DNA from: Roseateles toxinivorans
GTDB taxonomy: Bacteria > Pseudomonadota > Gammaproteobacteria > Burkholderiales > Burkholderiaceae_C
Reading direction: 5' to 3'
Length of the DNA stretch: 64,000 nt
Assembly: GCF_004362525.1 (NCBI RefSeq)
Contig: NZ_SNXS01000016.1
Coordinates: 1-64,000 of the forward strand
Part shown: positions 20,989 through 29,265 of the stretch, in pieces
Layout of the letters: each line of letters starts with the position of its first letter
Position numbering within the stretch: position 1 is the first letter of the stretch
Program-made: the position numbers and the translations under genes
The notes under the pieces: generated by a model
Seen by the model: only the letters and a program-made list of their open reading frames with translations
What the model was told of the DNA's origin: nothing
Databases searched by the model: none

Positions 20989-21428
20989 GTGTTGCGGGCC
21001 ACCAGGCTGCAGTGATCTTCGCAGACCGGCTCGCCGGCGGCGTTGCGGTATTCGATCACGGTGTCGATGAAGGTCAAAGTGCCGTTCTTGCGATCGGCAA
21101 TGTTGGCGATGCGCTTGGTGCCTGTCAGCCGGTCACCCACCACCATGGGTTGGTGGTGAACGAAACGCTGGTTGGCATGCAGGATCTTCGCCGGGTCGAC
21201 GGACAGGCGGTGCAGCATGTCGTAGATCAGGTCGACACGCTCGGTGCTCATCGCGATCGGAAAGGTCGGCAGCACCGCAATGCCGCGCAGGCCCGCCGCG
21301 CGCGCCGCCGCCTCGTCCAAGTAGACCGGGTTGGTCTCGTCGAGGCCGCGCGCGAAGGCGATGGCCGCGCCGCGCTCGATGACGACGTCGAACGAAGGCC
21401 AGGCGTGTCCGATGTGCTGCGCTCTCAT
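20985..21428 (-). CDS. MaoC-like hot-dog protein, N-terminal-like partner
   Basis: 147-residue MaoC_dehydratase_N-type protein. It has ARGLDETNPVYLDEAAARAA in place of the full hydratase-2 motif (Asn-Pro-Val instead of Asn-Pro-Ile-His), so it probably lacks its own catalytic His and would act as structural partner of the 20566-20988 product. ILHANQRFVHHQPMVVGD is the conserved follow-up. Start and stop overlap both neighbours by 4 nt (SDR upstream, MaoC downstream), consistent with fixed stoichiometry. Confidence 0.85.
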   Translation of the reverse strand: MRAQHIGHAWPSFDVVIERGAAIAFARGLDETNPVYLDEAAARAAGLRGIAVLPTFPIAMSTERVDLIYDMLHRLSVDPAKILHANQRFVHHQPMVVGDRLTGTKRIANIADRKNGTLTFIDTVIEYRNAAGEPVCEDHCSLVARNT

Positions 21429-22321
21429 GCACCCCCCATCAGCTTGACGAAGGGCGCCATGGCTTCGCCGAAGCCCGCCGGGTGATCACACTTCGAGAAG
21501 TCGGTGATCGTGCCCCAGGCTTCGGCCACTTGCTCCACCGCGTTGCCGCCGGTCAGGTCGAGGTAAGCGCCGCCCGAGCGCTCCCAGCGGAGCTTGGCGA
21601 TGAAACCTCCGCCGACCTCGAAGAGACCCCCGGTCTCCGTGCAGGTCTCGTGGCAGAGCCAGGCCACCAACGGGCTGACCAGTTCGGCACGCATCGGCGC
21701 CAGTTGTTCGGCCGTCATCACGGTGCGCGTGAGCCGCGAGTCCGCCGCAGGCGCAATAGTGTTCACATGAATGTTCTTCGCCTTGCCCTCCACCGCCAGC
21801 GGCTGCGTCATGCCATGCAGCGCCAGCTTGAAGCTGCCGTAGTTGACCTGTCCGAAGTTGCCATAGATGCCGGCGGCCGAGGACGTGTTCACGACGCGCC
21901 CGTAGCCCTGCTCGCGCATGCGCGGCCAGGCCGCGTGCACGATGCGGAAGGCACCGAGCAGGTGCACCTGGTACAGGTCGTCCCAGTCGGCTGCGGTCAT
22001 CTTGTGGAAGGCCACGTCGCGCAGGAAGCCCGCATTGTTCACAACCAGGTCGATGCGGCCGAAGTGGTCAAGCGCCGCCTCCACGATGCGTCCGCCGTCA
22101 ACCACCGAATCACCGTTGACCACTGCTTCGCCACCGGCAGCACGGATCTCGTCCACCACGCTCTGCGCGGGGGATGCATCGGCGCCCGTGCCGGCACCGC
22201 TGGTTCCCAGGTCATTCACCACCACCCGGGCGCCGCGCGACGCGAGCAGCAGCGCATGGGCACGACCCAGGCCCCGCCCTGCGCCTGTGATCAACGCCAC
22301 CTTGCCATCAAAATGTAACAT
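21425..22321 (-). CDS. Short-chain dehydrogenase (MFE2-type 3-hydroxyacyl-CoA dehydrogenase-like)
   Basis: 298-residue SDR. Cofactor motif TGAGRGLGRAHALLL, NNAGFLRD, catalytic Ser in NTSSAAGIYGN and Tyr/Lys in NYGSFKLAL. The long C-terminal extension with CHETCTETGGLFEVGGGFIA and KLRWERSGG is characteristic of the dehydrogenase domain of peroxisomal multifunctional enzyme 2, which acts with a MaoC-type hydratase on 2-methyl-branched acyl-CoAs. Here the hydratase function is encoded by the two overlapping genes downstream. It starts the leftward operon; the divergent acyl-CoA ligase lies 124 bp away. Confidence 0.9.
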   Translation of the reverse strand: MLHFDGKVALITGAGRGLGRAHALLLASRGARVVVNDLGTSGAGTGADASPAQSVVDEIRAAGGEAVVNGDSVVDGGRIVEAALDHFGRIDLVVNNAGFLRDVAFHKMTAADWDDLYQVHLLGAFRIVHAAWPRMREQGYGRVVNTSSAAGIYGNFGQVNYGSFKLALHGMTQPLAVEGKAKNIHVNTIAPAADSRLTRTVMTAEQLAPMRAELVSPLVAWLCHETCTETGGLFEVGGGFIAKLRWERSGGAYLDLTGGNAVEQVAEAWGTITDFSKCDHPAGFGEAMAPFVKLMGGA

Positions 22322-22378
22322 CGCATCTCCTCACTTTCAGGCTGTCCTGAACGCTTGAAACGGGCGGCAGGGGTTGAA

Positions 22379-22394
22379 CCCGACAGATGTCGGG
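22379..22394. promoter_or_regulatory. Inverted repeat in divergent promoter region
   Basis: CCCGACA-GA-TGTCGGG, perfect 7-nt arms, in the 124-bp gap between the SDR (left) and acyl-CoA ligase (right). A similar CCGACA-N5-TGTCGG repeat precedes the P1 peptidase operon at 28085-28101. It may be a regulator site or a short hairpin; no function is assigned. Confidence 0.35.
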
Positions 22395-22445
22395 AACGCA
22401 CGGCCCGCGCCGTTGAGTAGTCACCAGCAAAAAAACTGCCAGACC

Positions 22446-24008
22446 ATGAGCGACAGCACAGAAAACACCCTGCGCCGAGGAGGCACCATCGGCCACTTGC
22501 TGGCGCGGGCCTTCCAGCGTCGTGGCGACGCGGAGATGCTGGTGGGCGATGGCGAACGCCTGAGCTACACCCAGATGGCCGACCGCACCGCGCGCATGGT
22601 CACGGTGCTGCAGTCCTTGGGCCTGGTGCCGGGCAGCAGCCTGGCACTGTTGTCGCGCAACAGGATCGACGTGCTGTCGGCCTCCTACGCGGCCTACATC
22701 GCCGGTCTGCGGCTGACACCACTTTCGGCGCTCACGTCGGAAGACGACCTGGCCTTCATGCTGGCCGATGCCGAGATAGACGCGCTGCTGGTCGACGACA
22801 AGCTGTTCGCCGAGCGCGGCCGGGCCATGCGTGAACGTGTGCCCACACTGAAGCACCTGCTCTCGCTGGGGCCGCTGGAGGGTGCCTTCGACGTCATGGC
22901 GGCCGCCGCCGTGGCCGCACCGGCCCCGCTGGACGTCCGTGCCCGGCCGCAGGACATCGCCGTCATCGGCTACACCGGCGGCACCACGGGGCGGCCCAAG
23001 GGCGTGGTGCACACGCATGCCACGCTGCTGGCCTCGGTGACGATGATGGCCGCGGAGTGGGAATGGCCCGACGATCTGCGCATGCTGGCCGCCACCCCGG
23101 TGTCGCATGCCGCTGGCGTCATGGCGCTGCCCGTGGCGCTGCGCGGCGGCAGTTTCCACATGCTGGGGGGTTTCGATGCCGACGCGCTTCTCGGCTATGT
23201 CGAGCGCGAGCGCATCAGCGCCACCTTTCTGGTGCCGGTGATGATCTACCGCCTGATCGAAGCCGCCCGAACCAAGCCACGCGATCTGTCCTCGCTGAAG
23301 ACCATCTTCTATGGTGCGGCGCCAATGCTGCCATCGCGTCTGGCCGAGGGGCTGGACACCTTTGGGCCGGTCTTCATGCAGCTCTATGGACAGAGCGAGG
23401 CCCCAACCTGCATTGCGTGGCTGGGCAAACAGCAACACGACCTGCGACACCCCGAGCGGCTGGCGTCCTGCGGCGTGCCCTTTGCCGACATCGAAGTGGC
23501 CCTGCTGGACGAACAACTGCAGCCCGTACCCAGCGCAGAAGTGGGCGAGATCTGCGTCCGAGGCCCGCATGTGATGGCCGGCTATTGGAAGCGGCCCGAG
23601 GAAACCGATGCGGCCCTTGCAGGCGGCTGGCTGCACACCGGTGACATGGGACGCTTTGATGCCGACGGTTATCTCTACATCGTCGACCGCAAGAAGGACA
23701 TGATCATCAGCGGGGGACTCAACGTCTTTCCGCGTGAACTCGAAGACGTCATCGCTGCCATGCCAGGTGTCGCCCAGGTCGCCGTCGTCGGCTTGCCGGA
23801 CGAGAGTTGGGGCGAGGCCGTCACCGCGCTGGTCGTACCGAAACCCGGTGTGGCGCTGGACGCCCAGGCGCTGATAGCAGCGGTGCGAGAGCGCAAGGGC
23901 GCGATGCAGGCGCCCAAGTTGGTGCGCTTTGTCGAGTCGCTGCCCATGACGCCGCTGGGCAAGCTGGACAAGAAGACCCTGAGGCTGCAAATGAAGGCTG
24001 CAACATGA
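22446..24008 (+). CDS. Acyl-CoA ligase (AMP-binding), copy 1
   Basis: ANL-superfamily ligase of 520 residues that activates a carboxylic acid to its CoA ester through an adenylate. P-loop GYTGGTTGRPKGVVHTH, YGQSEAP, the GWLHTGDMGRFDADGYLYIV hinge region and the C-terminal GKLDKKTLR Lys. The start at 22446 (MSDSTENT) gives a normal length, though the ribosome site is weak; the frame is open further upstream. It heads a rightward operon with an aminotransferase (4-nt overlap) and a damaged transporter, and faces the MFE2-like SDR operon. Confidence 0.92.
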   Translation: MSDSTENTLRRGGTIGHLLARAFQRRGDAEMLVGDGERLSYTQMADRTARMVTVLQSLGLVPGSSLALLSRNRIDVLSASYAAYIAGLRLTPLSALTSEDDLAFMLADAEIDALLVDDKLFAERGRAMRERVPTLKHLLSLGPLEGAFDVMAAAAVAAPAPLDVRARPQDIAVIGYTGGTTGRPKGVVHTHATLLASVTMMAAEWEWPDDLRMLAATPVSHAAGVMALPVALRGGSFHMLGGFDADALLGYVERERISATFLVPVMIYRLIEAARTKPRDLSSLKTIFYGAAPMLPSRLAEGLDTFGPVFMQLYGQSEAPTCIAWLGKQQHDLRHPERLASCGVPFADIEVALLDEQLQPVPSAEVGEICVRGPHVMAGYWKRPEETDAALAGGWLHTGDMGRFDADGYLYIVDRKKDMIISGGLNVFPRELEDVIAAMPGVAQVAVVGLPDESWGEAVTALVVPKPGVALDAQALIAAVRERKGAMQAPKLVRFVESLPMTPLGKLDKKTLRLQMKAAT

Positions 24009-25351
24009 GCCACGTTTTCCAGCGCTACATGCGCAAGCCCTACCCGGTGGCCGTGCGCGGCGATGGGCCTTACATCGTCGACAGCAGCGGCAAACGCTAC
24101 CTCGACGCTGCCAGTGGCGCCGGTGTTTCCAGCCTTGGCTACAGCGACACCGGTGTGGCTGATGCCATCGCGAAGCAGGCGCATGAGCTGGCCTACGTCT
24201 ATAACGCCTACTTCACCACCGAGGCGTCGGAACGCCTGGCTGACGCACTGGTCGAGATGACGCCCAAGGGGCTCGACTGGGTCTTCTTCGGCTCGGGTGG
24301 CAGCGAGTCGATGGACGGCGCGCTGAAGATGGCGTTGCAGTTCCACCTGGACAACGGCCAGAACGCGCGCCGCCGCTTCATCGCCCGCCGCCAGAGCTAT
24401 CACGGCTGCGCGATGGGCGGACTGGCGGTTTCAGGCAACGTGGTTCGGCGCATGCTGTTCGAGGACGTGCTGATGCCGGCCGATTTCGTGTCGCCCTGCT
24501 ACGCCTACCGTGACCAGCAAGCCGGCGAGACCGACGCAGCCTATGTGGCGCGCCTGGCGCAAGAGCTCGAGGCCACCATCCAGCGTGTCGGGCCCCACAC
24601 GGTGGCTGCTTTCATTGCCGAGCCCGTGGTCGGTGCCACGAATGGCGCCGTGCCCGCGTTGCCCGGCTACTTCAAGGCCGTGAAGGCCGTGCTCGACCGC
24701 TACGGCATTCTGTTCATCGCCGACGAAATTCTGACCGGTGCCGGCCGCACGGGCACCTACCTGTCCATCGAGCAGGATTGCGTCACGCCCGACATCGTCA
24801 CGCTGGCCAAGGGCCTGGGCGCGGGCTACCAGCCCATCTCGGCCATCGTCGTTTCGGGCCGTGTCTTCGACACCATTGCCGACAAGCGCGGCTACTTCAT
24901 ACACGGACACACCTACAACGCCAGCGCCACACCCTGTGCCGCGGCCCTGGCCGTCATCACGGCCATCCGCGAACGTCACCTGCTCGAACGCGTGCAAACG
25001 ATGGGTCAGCGGCTGCGCGCTGCCCTGGCCGAGCGATTCGCCAACCATCCGCATGTCGGCGACATCCGCGGCCGCGGCTTGCTGCTGGGCCTGGAACTGG
25101 TGCGCGACCGCGAAACCAAGGCCACCTTCGACCCGCAACTGATGCTGTGGGGCAGCGTCCAGCGCGAGGCCATGGACCGCGGACTCATCTGCTACCCGAT
25201 GGGCGGCACCGCCGACGGCATGAACGGCGACCACATCCTGCTGGCGCCGCCCTTCATCATCGACGACGCGCAGGTGGGCGAGATCGTCGACAAGCTGGCG
25301 GCCGGGCTGGACGCCGCGCTGGCCACGCTGTCCCCAGAGGCACGACGCTGA
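24005..25351 (+). CDS. Class III (omega-type) aminotransferase
   Basis: PLP-dependent aminotransferase of fold type I, class III, 448 residues. FFGSGGSESMDGALKMA, the cofactor Asp in ILFIADEILTGAGRTG, and the Schiff-base Lys269 in VTLAKGLGAGYQP. This class uses terminal, beta- or other non-alpha amino groups as well as alpha-keto acceptors. ATGA overlap with the ligase suggests both act on one compound, for example deaminating a beta-amino or omega-amino acyl unit; the substrate is inferred. Confidence 0.92.
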   Translation: MSHVFQRYMRKPYPVAVRGDGPYIVDSSGKRYLDAASGAGVSSLGYSDTGVADAIAKQAHELAYVYNAYFTTEASERLADALVEMTPKGLDWVFFGSGGSESMDGALKMALQFHLDNGQNARRRFIARRQSYHGCAMGGLAVSGNVVRRMLFEDVLMPADFVSPCYAYRDQQAGETDAAYVARLAQELEATIQRVGPHTVAAFIAEPVVGATNGAVPALPGYFKAVKAVLDRYGILFIADEILTGAGRTGTYLSIEQDCVTPDIVTLAKGLGAGYQPISAIVVSGRVFDTIADKRGYFIHGHTYNASATPCAAALAVITAIRERHLLERVQTMGQRLRAALAERFANHPHVGDIRGRGLLLGLELVRDRETKATFDPQLMLWGSVQREAMDRGLICYPMGGTADGMNGDHILLAPPFIIDDAQVGEIVDKLAAGLDAALATLSPEARR

Positions 25352-26640
25352 AGCGCGGGACGCTGCTGCTGTACGCCGCGGGGTCGGTGGGAACGGCTCT
25401 GTTCTCGTCGGTCACCGGCGTCCTGCTGCTCTCCTTCATGACCGACACGCTGGGCATTGCAGCTGCTATGGCCGGTGTGGTGCTGTTCATCCCGAAGTTC
25501 TGGGACGTGGTATTCGACCCCATGGTCGGTGTCGCCTCCGACCGCACCCACAGCCGCTAGGGCCGCCGCCAGCCCTACCTGCTGGTAGACGGCACACTCT
25601 CGGCGATTGCCTTCTTTGCCCTGCTCAGCGTGCCTGACCTGGGCTCGGCCCAAGCACGCGCGCTTTGGGTGGGCGTCGTCTTCTTCGTCGGCATGAGCGC
25701 GTACACACTCTTCGCCGTGCCCTATGCCGCCATGCCGGCCGAGATGAGCGACGACCCGCACGAGCGCACCGTGATCATGTCCTGACGCATGGGATTCGTG
25801 CTGCTAGGCACCATCGCCGGCGCCGTGGCCGGACCGATGGTGGTGCAGGCCGCCGGCGGCGGCCGCGAGGGTTACCGCACGATGGGCACGGCGCTCGCGG
25901 TGCTGATCGCGCTGGCGATGCTGACCACCGCAATCAGCGCACGCAGTTTCCCGCTGCGTCCTGCCAGCGCCCACACCATGCCCGCTGGCGAGCAGTTGCG
26001 CCTGACGCTGGCCAACAGGCCCTACTTCGTGCTGTTGCTGGCCTATGTCCTTGTGCTGGCTGGCAATGGCGCCATGGCCGCCGCCGCACCTTACTTCTGC
26101 GTTCACGTGTTGGGCGGCAAGCCTGACACGGTGGGTCTGGCTTTCGGCTGCCTGTTGCTGGCGGCGATCGCGGCCATGCCGATATGGGTGGCGGCGGCCC
26201 GCCGCTTCGGCAAGCCCGGCTGCGCCATCGCCGCGGCGCTGGTGTTCGGCGCGGGAGTGGCCCTGATGGCAGTGATCGACCGCACCTCGCCGTCACAACT
26301 GTTCTATGCGCTATGCGCCGTGGCGGGCGTCGGCTTTGCCGGCACACAGTTGCTGCCCTTCTCGATGCTCACCGACGTCATCGAGCGCGATGCGCAGCAC
26401 AGTGGCCTGCGGTGCGAGGGCAGCTTCACGGGCCTTTTCATCGCCGGCGAAAAGGCTGGTCTTGCACTGGGGCCCCTGATCACGGCGGCCGTCTTGAGTG
26501 TGTCGGGATTCGTGCCATCTGCCGATGGCATGGCCCTGCAGCCCCCTTCGGCGCTGGTCGGCACCGGGCTGGCGTTTTCGCTCGTACCGGCGGCTCTTGT
26601 TGTGGCGGGCGCGTGGGTGCTGCGGCGCTACCACCTGTGA
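25348..26640 (+). pseudogene. GPH-type MFS transporter with two in-frame stops
   Basis: A single uninterrupted frame encodes a 12-helix GPH/MelB-like symporter except for TAG at 25558-25560 (HSR*GRRQPYLL, where family members have Trp) and TGA at 25783-25785 (VIMS*RMGF, also an aromatic or Trp position). Both fit single G-to-A changes in TGG. The reading frame opens at a CTG overlapping the aminotransferase stop (CTGA); no ATG is well placed, so the original start may be lost or be CTG. Hallmarks: FDPMVGVASDRTHSR, VPYAAMPAEMSDD, GFAGTQLLPFSMLTDVI. Probably a recent pseudogene. Confidence 0.85.
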
Positions 26641-26740
26641 AGGCCCGCCGCTGCCGCGGCAACGGCGACCGGTAACCACGCGCGCATGTCCCGAACAGCG
26701 GCCGTGCTGATGCGCGGAGGGCGCTGTTCTGCGACTTGCT

Positions 26741-27085
26741 TCAGTCCTTGTGCGTCAGCACGTGCACGCGGCGGATGTACACGCCTTCGGTCTCGTAGAT
26801 CACCACCAAGGGGTCGCGTGGGCCAGCCACGTGGTGCAGCATCAGCTCCAGATCGATCACGTGGCGGCCCACCACGATGCGCTGCAGGATGCGCGCCTGC
26901 AGCCGGGGCGAGCGGCGCCACAGCTGCGAGTAGGCCTCGCGAAATGCAGCGTGCCCGCGCAGATCCACCTCGCCGTTCCAGGGCACGAACTCGCACTCGG
27001 GGTGGTAGCAGGCGAGGAAGGCCTCGATGTCTTGAGCGTTGTAGGCCTCGATTTGGGCCTGCACAATGTCTTCAGGTGCCTTCAC
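26741..27085 (-). CDS. SnoaL-like (NTF2-fold) small protein
   Basis: 114-residue NTF2-like protein: AQIEAYNAQDIEAFLACYHP and ECEFVPWNGEVDLRGHAAFR, then two long beta strands. This fold includes small cyclases, isomerases and binding proteins, so no reaction can be assigned. GTG at 27085 (VKAPEDIVQ) fits the family N-terminus; it overlaps the 3' end of the CPBP protease gene by 14 nt, and both are read leftward. Confidence 0.7.
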   Translation of the reverse strand: MKAPEDIVQAQIEAYNAQDIEAFLACYHPECEFVPWNGEVDLRGHAAFREAYSQLWRRSPRLQARILQRIVVGRHVIDLELMLHHVAGPRDPLVVIYETEGVYIRRVHVLTHKD

Positions 27086-28034
27086 GCCGCCGCCCCAGCT
27101 GCGTACCCGTGGTGGCCACGATGAGCACGGCAATGGCCACCTTGAACGGGGTTTCGACGTCCATCGCCACCCCGGCGATCTGCAACTGAGACTTCGTGAA
27201 GATCGTCAGGCCGACCGCGAATTCATTGCCGATGTTGTGGGTGAGGATGGCTGCCCAGACGCTGCCACCGGTCTTGAAGTAGACATAGGCGATGAGGATG
27301 CTGGCAACGATGGTGCCAGCCAGGAACTGCAACTGGTTCAGCGCAAATCCACCCCAGCTGCCGCCCTTGAGCATGGCTGGGTTGCCCGAGACGATGGACG
27401 GTATCTCGCGGGGGAAATGCCACAGCCCCCACAACACGCCGATGACGACGCAGGCCAGCAACGGGTTGGCAAGTTTCTCCACGAGCAGGGGAAACATGAA
27501 ACCCCGCCAGCCCAATTCCTCCAGCAACCCGCCCGGCCCAAGAAACGGTGCGACGATCATGAACCCGAAGATGGCAAAGGGCATGCTTCCATAGCGCTGC
27601 AGCATGGGAATCAAGCCCGAGTTGGGCTCGCGCAGCACAAGCACGATCAGAAGAAAAGCGACCGCTGCCAGGTAAACGGCAAACAGCGTCGCATAAACCA
27701 TCATGCCTTGCCGCCAGGTGACGCCATCGCGCCAGAAGCGGAACCGGTCAAACAGCTCGCGCAGACCCTTGCGGCCCCAACCCAGGGCCACGATGATGAG
27801 CGCCGCAGCCGTCGGTGCAAACGGGAAGAGGTAGCCGGTCCACAGGATCGGGCTCTCGAGCACCTTGGGGAACACGCTGATCATGTTCGGGTGCCAGGGA
27901 TTGGTGCGCATGTCCTTGAACATCGCGCCCATCGCGCCAGGGTCCAGCAGACGGATCGAAGTCACGATCGCGCCCAGCACGAAGGCCAGCACGTAGAACG
28001 TGAGCAATGGACGGCGGCGGATCAGGTCGGACAT
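27072..28034 (-). CDS. CPBP family intramembrane metalloprotease
   Basis: 320-residue polytopic membrane protein of the CPBP/CAAX-protease (Abi) family. The three motifs are visible: EExxxR (Glu172-Glu173...Arg177, LLEELGWRGF), FxxxH (WGLWHFPRE) and HxxxN (LTHNIGNEF). Six to eight hydrophobic helices, including a strong one at the N-terminus. These proteases process prenylated proteins or peptides; in bacteria many give self-immunity to bacteriocins. It is read away from the P1 peptidase gene, 115 bp apart. Confidence 0.88.
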   Translation of the reverse strand: MSDLIRRRPLLTFYVLAFVLGAIVTSIRLLDPGAMGAMFKDMRTNPWHPNMISVFPKVLESPILWTGYLFPFAPTAAALIIVALGWGRKGLRELFDRFRFWRDGVTWRQGMMVYATLFAVYLAAVAFLLIVLVLREPNSGLIPMLQRYGSMPFAIFGFMIVAPFLGPGGLLEELGWRGFMFPLLVEKLANPLLACVVIGVLWGLWHFPREIPSIVSGNPAMLKGGSWGGFALNQLQFLAGTIVASILIAYVYFKTGGSVWAAILTHNIGNEFAVGLTIFTKSQLQIAGVAMDVETPFKVAIAVLIVATTGTQLGRRREGT

Positions 28035-28084
28035 GGTGTGGGCTCCCAGCGGCTCAACGGATCAACGGCGCCCGGGTGCGAACC

Positions 28085-28101
28085 CCGACAACGCGTGTCG
28101 G
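28085..28101. promoter_or_regulatory. Inverted repeat upstream of P1 peptidase operon
   Basis: CCGACA-ACGCG-TGTCGG in the gap between the CPBP protease (left) and P1 peptidase (right). The arms resemble those at 22379-22394 but the spacer is longer, so it is uncertain whether they bind the same protein. Confidence 0.3.
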
Positions 28102-28149
28102 TCTGGGGTGCCGGCAGACGTTGAAACAGGCAACTACGGAGTTTCTTGC

Positions 28150-29265
28150 ATGGATCCACTTCAGCCTCTCGGGCGCGCTCGCCTCCGCGATCTCGGCCTA
28201 GCCGTCGGCACGCTGCCCTGCGGACCCCTCAATGCGATCACCGATGTGGCGGGTGTCGGCGTCGGCCATGTCACGCTGATCGAGGATCAGCCGCATGTGA
28301 TCCGCAGTGGCGTGACCGCCATCGTGCCAATGCTGGGCCAGCTCTGGAAGTCCGGCTGCTTTGCCGGCTTCGACCGCTACAACGGCTTCGGCGAGGTCAC
28401 CGGCACGCACTGGATCTCCGAGGCAGGACTGCTGTCGTCGCCGATTGTGCTGACCTCCGCCTTCTCGATCGGTGTGGCGCGCGACACGCTGCTGGCGCTG
28501 CCCTTCCGTCACGGCGTGCCAGAGCGCTGGCACCAGCCCTGTGCGGCGGAGACCTACGACGGCGTGCTCAACGACGGCCTGGCCGCGCCGGTGCGCCGCG
28601 AACACATCGAAGCCGCCATTGCCACTGCCGCCACCGGGCCGGTGGCCGAAGGCGCGGTCGGCGGCGGCACGGGGATGATGAGCTTCGAGTTCAAGTCGGG
28701 CATCGGCACCGCGTCACGGTGCGTGCGCGCCGCCGGGCAGTCCTTCACCGTCGGCGTGCTGGTGCAGTCGAACTTCGGCAACCGCCGCCACCTGACGGTG
28801 GACGGCGTGCCGGTAGGCCGCGAGCTGGGCTATGACGTTACGCCGAGCCCGCAGCGGCGCGACGACGGCGAGGCGAACGAGACCAAGGGTTCGATCGTCA
28901 TCGTCGTGGCCACCGACGCGCCGCTGCTGCCGCCGCAGCTCAACCGGCTGGCACGCCGTGCCAATGCCGGCTTGTCGCGCGTCGGCGGCTTCGGCAATAA
29001 CCGGAGCGGCGACTTCGCACTGGCCTTCTCCACCGCCAACGTGCTGCCCTTCGAACAGACCGGCATCGTGCAGGGCTTGACGATGCTGGCCGGCGAGGAC
29101 ATGAACCCGCTGCTGCCGGCGGCGGCCGAAGCGGCCGAGGAAGCCATCGTCAACTCGATGACCATGGCCGCCACGATGAGTGGTGTGCGCGGGACGACGG
29201 TACACGAGCTGCCGCTGCGCAAGCTGCAGGCGCTGATGCAGCGCGCTGGCGGGACGCCGACATGA
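28150..29265 (+). CDS. P1 family aminopeptidase (DmpA/BapA-like, self-processing)
   Basis: 371-residue N-terminal-nucleophile hydrolase of the DmpA/L-aminopeptidase D-esterase family. These proteins cut themselves at a Gly-Ser bond, and the new N-terminal Ser hydrolyses N-terminal D-amino acid or beta-amino acid peptides. Expected cleavage is between Gly247 and Ser248 (NETKGSIVIVVATDAPL). Other landmarks: NAITDVAGVGVGHVTLIE, GAVGGGTGMMSFEFKSGIGT, GNNRSGDFALAFST. It shares a 4-nt overlap with the FAD oxidase downstream. Activity on D- or beta-peptides fits the surrounding M55, DadA and C26 genes. Confidence 0.92.
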   Translation: MDPLQPLGRARLRDLGLAVGTLPCGPLNAITDVAGVGVGHVTLIEDQPHVIRSGVTAIVPMLGQLWKSGCFAGFDRYNGFGEVTGTHWISEAGLLSSPIVLTSAFSIGVARDTLLALPFRHGVPERWHQPCAAETYDGVLNDGLAAPVRREHIEAAIATAATGPVAEGAVGGGTGMMSFEFKSGIGTASRCVRAAGQSFTVGVLVQSNFGNRRHLTVDGVPVGRELGYDVTPSPQRRDDGEANETKGSIVIVVATDAPLLPPQLNRLARRANAGLSRVGGFGNNRSGDFALAFSTANVLPFEQTGIVQGLTMLAGEDMNPLLPAAAEAAEEAIVNSMTMAATMSGVRGTTVHELPLRKLQALMQRAGGTPT

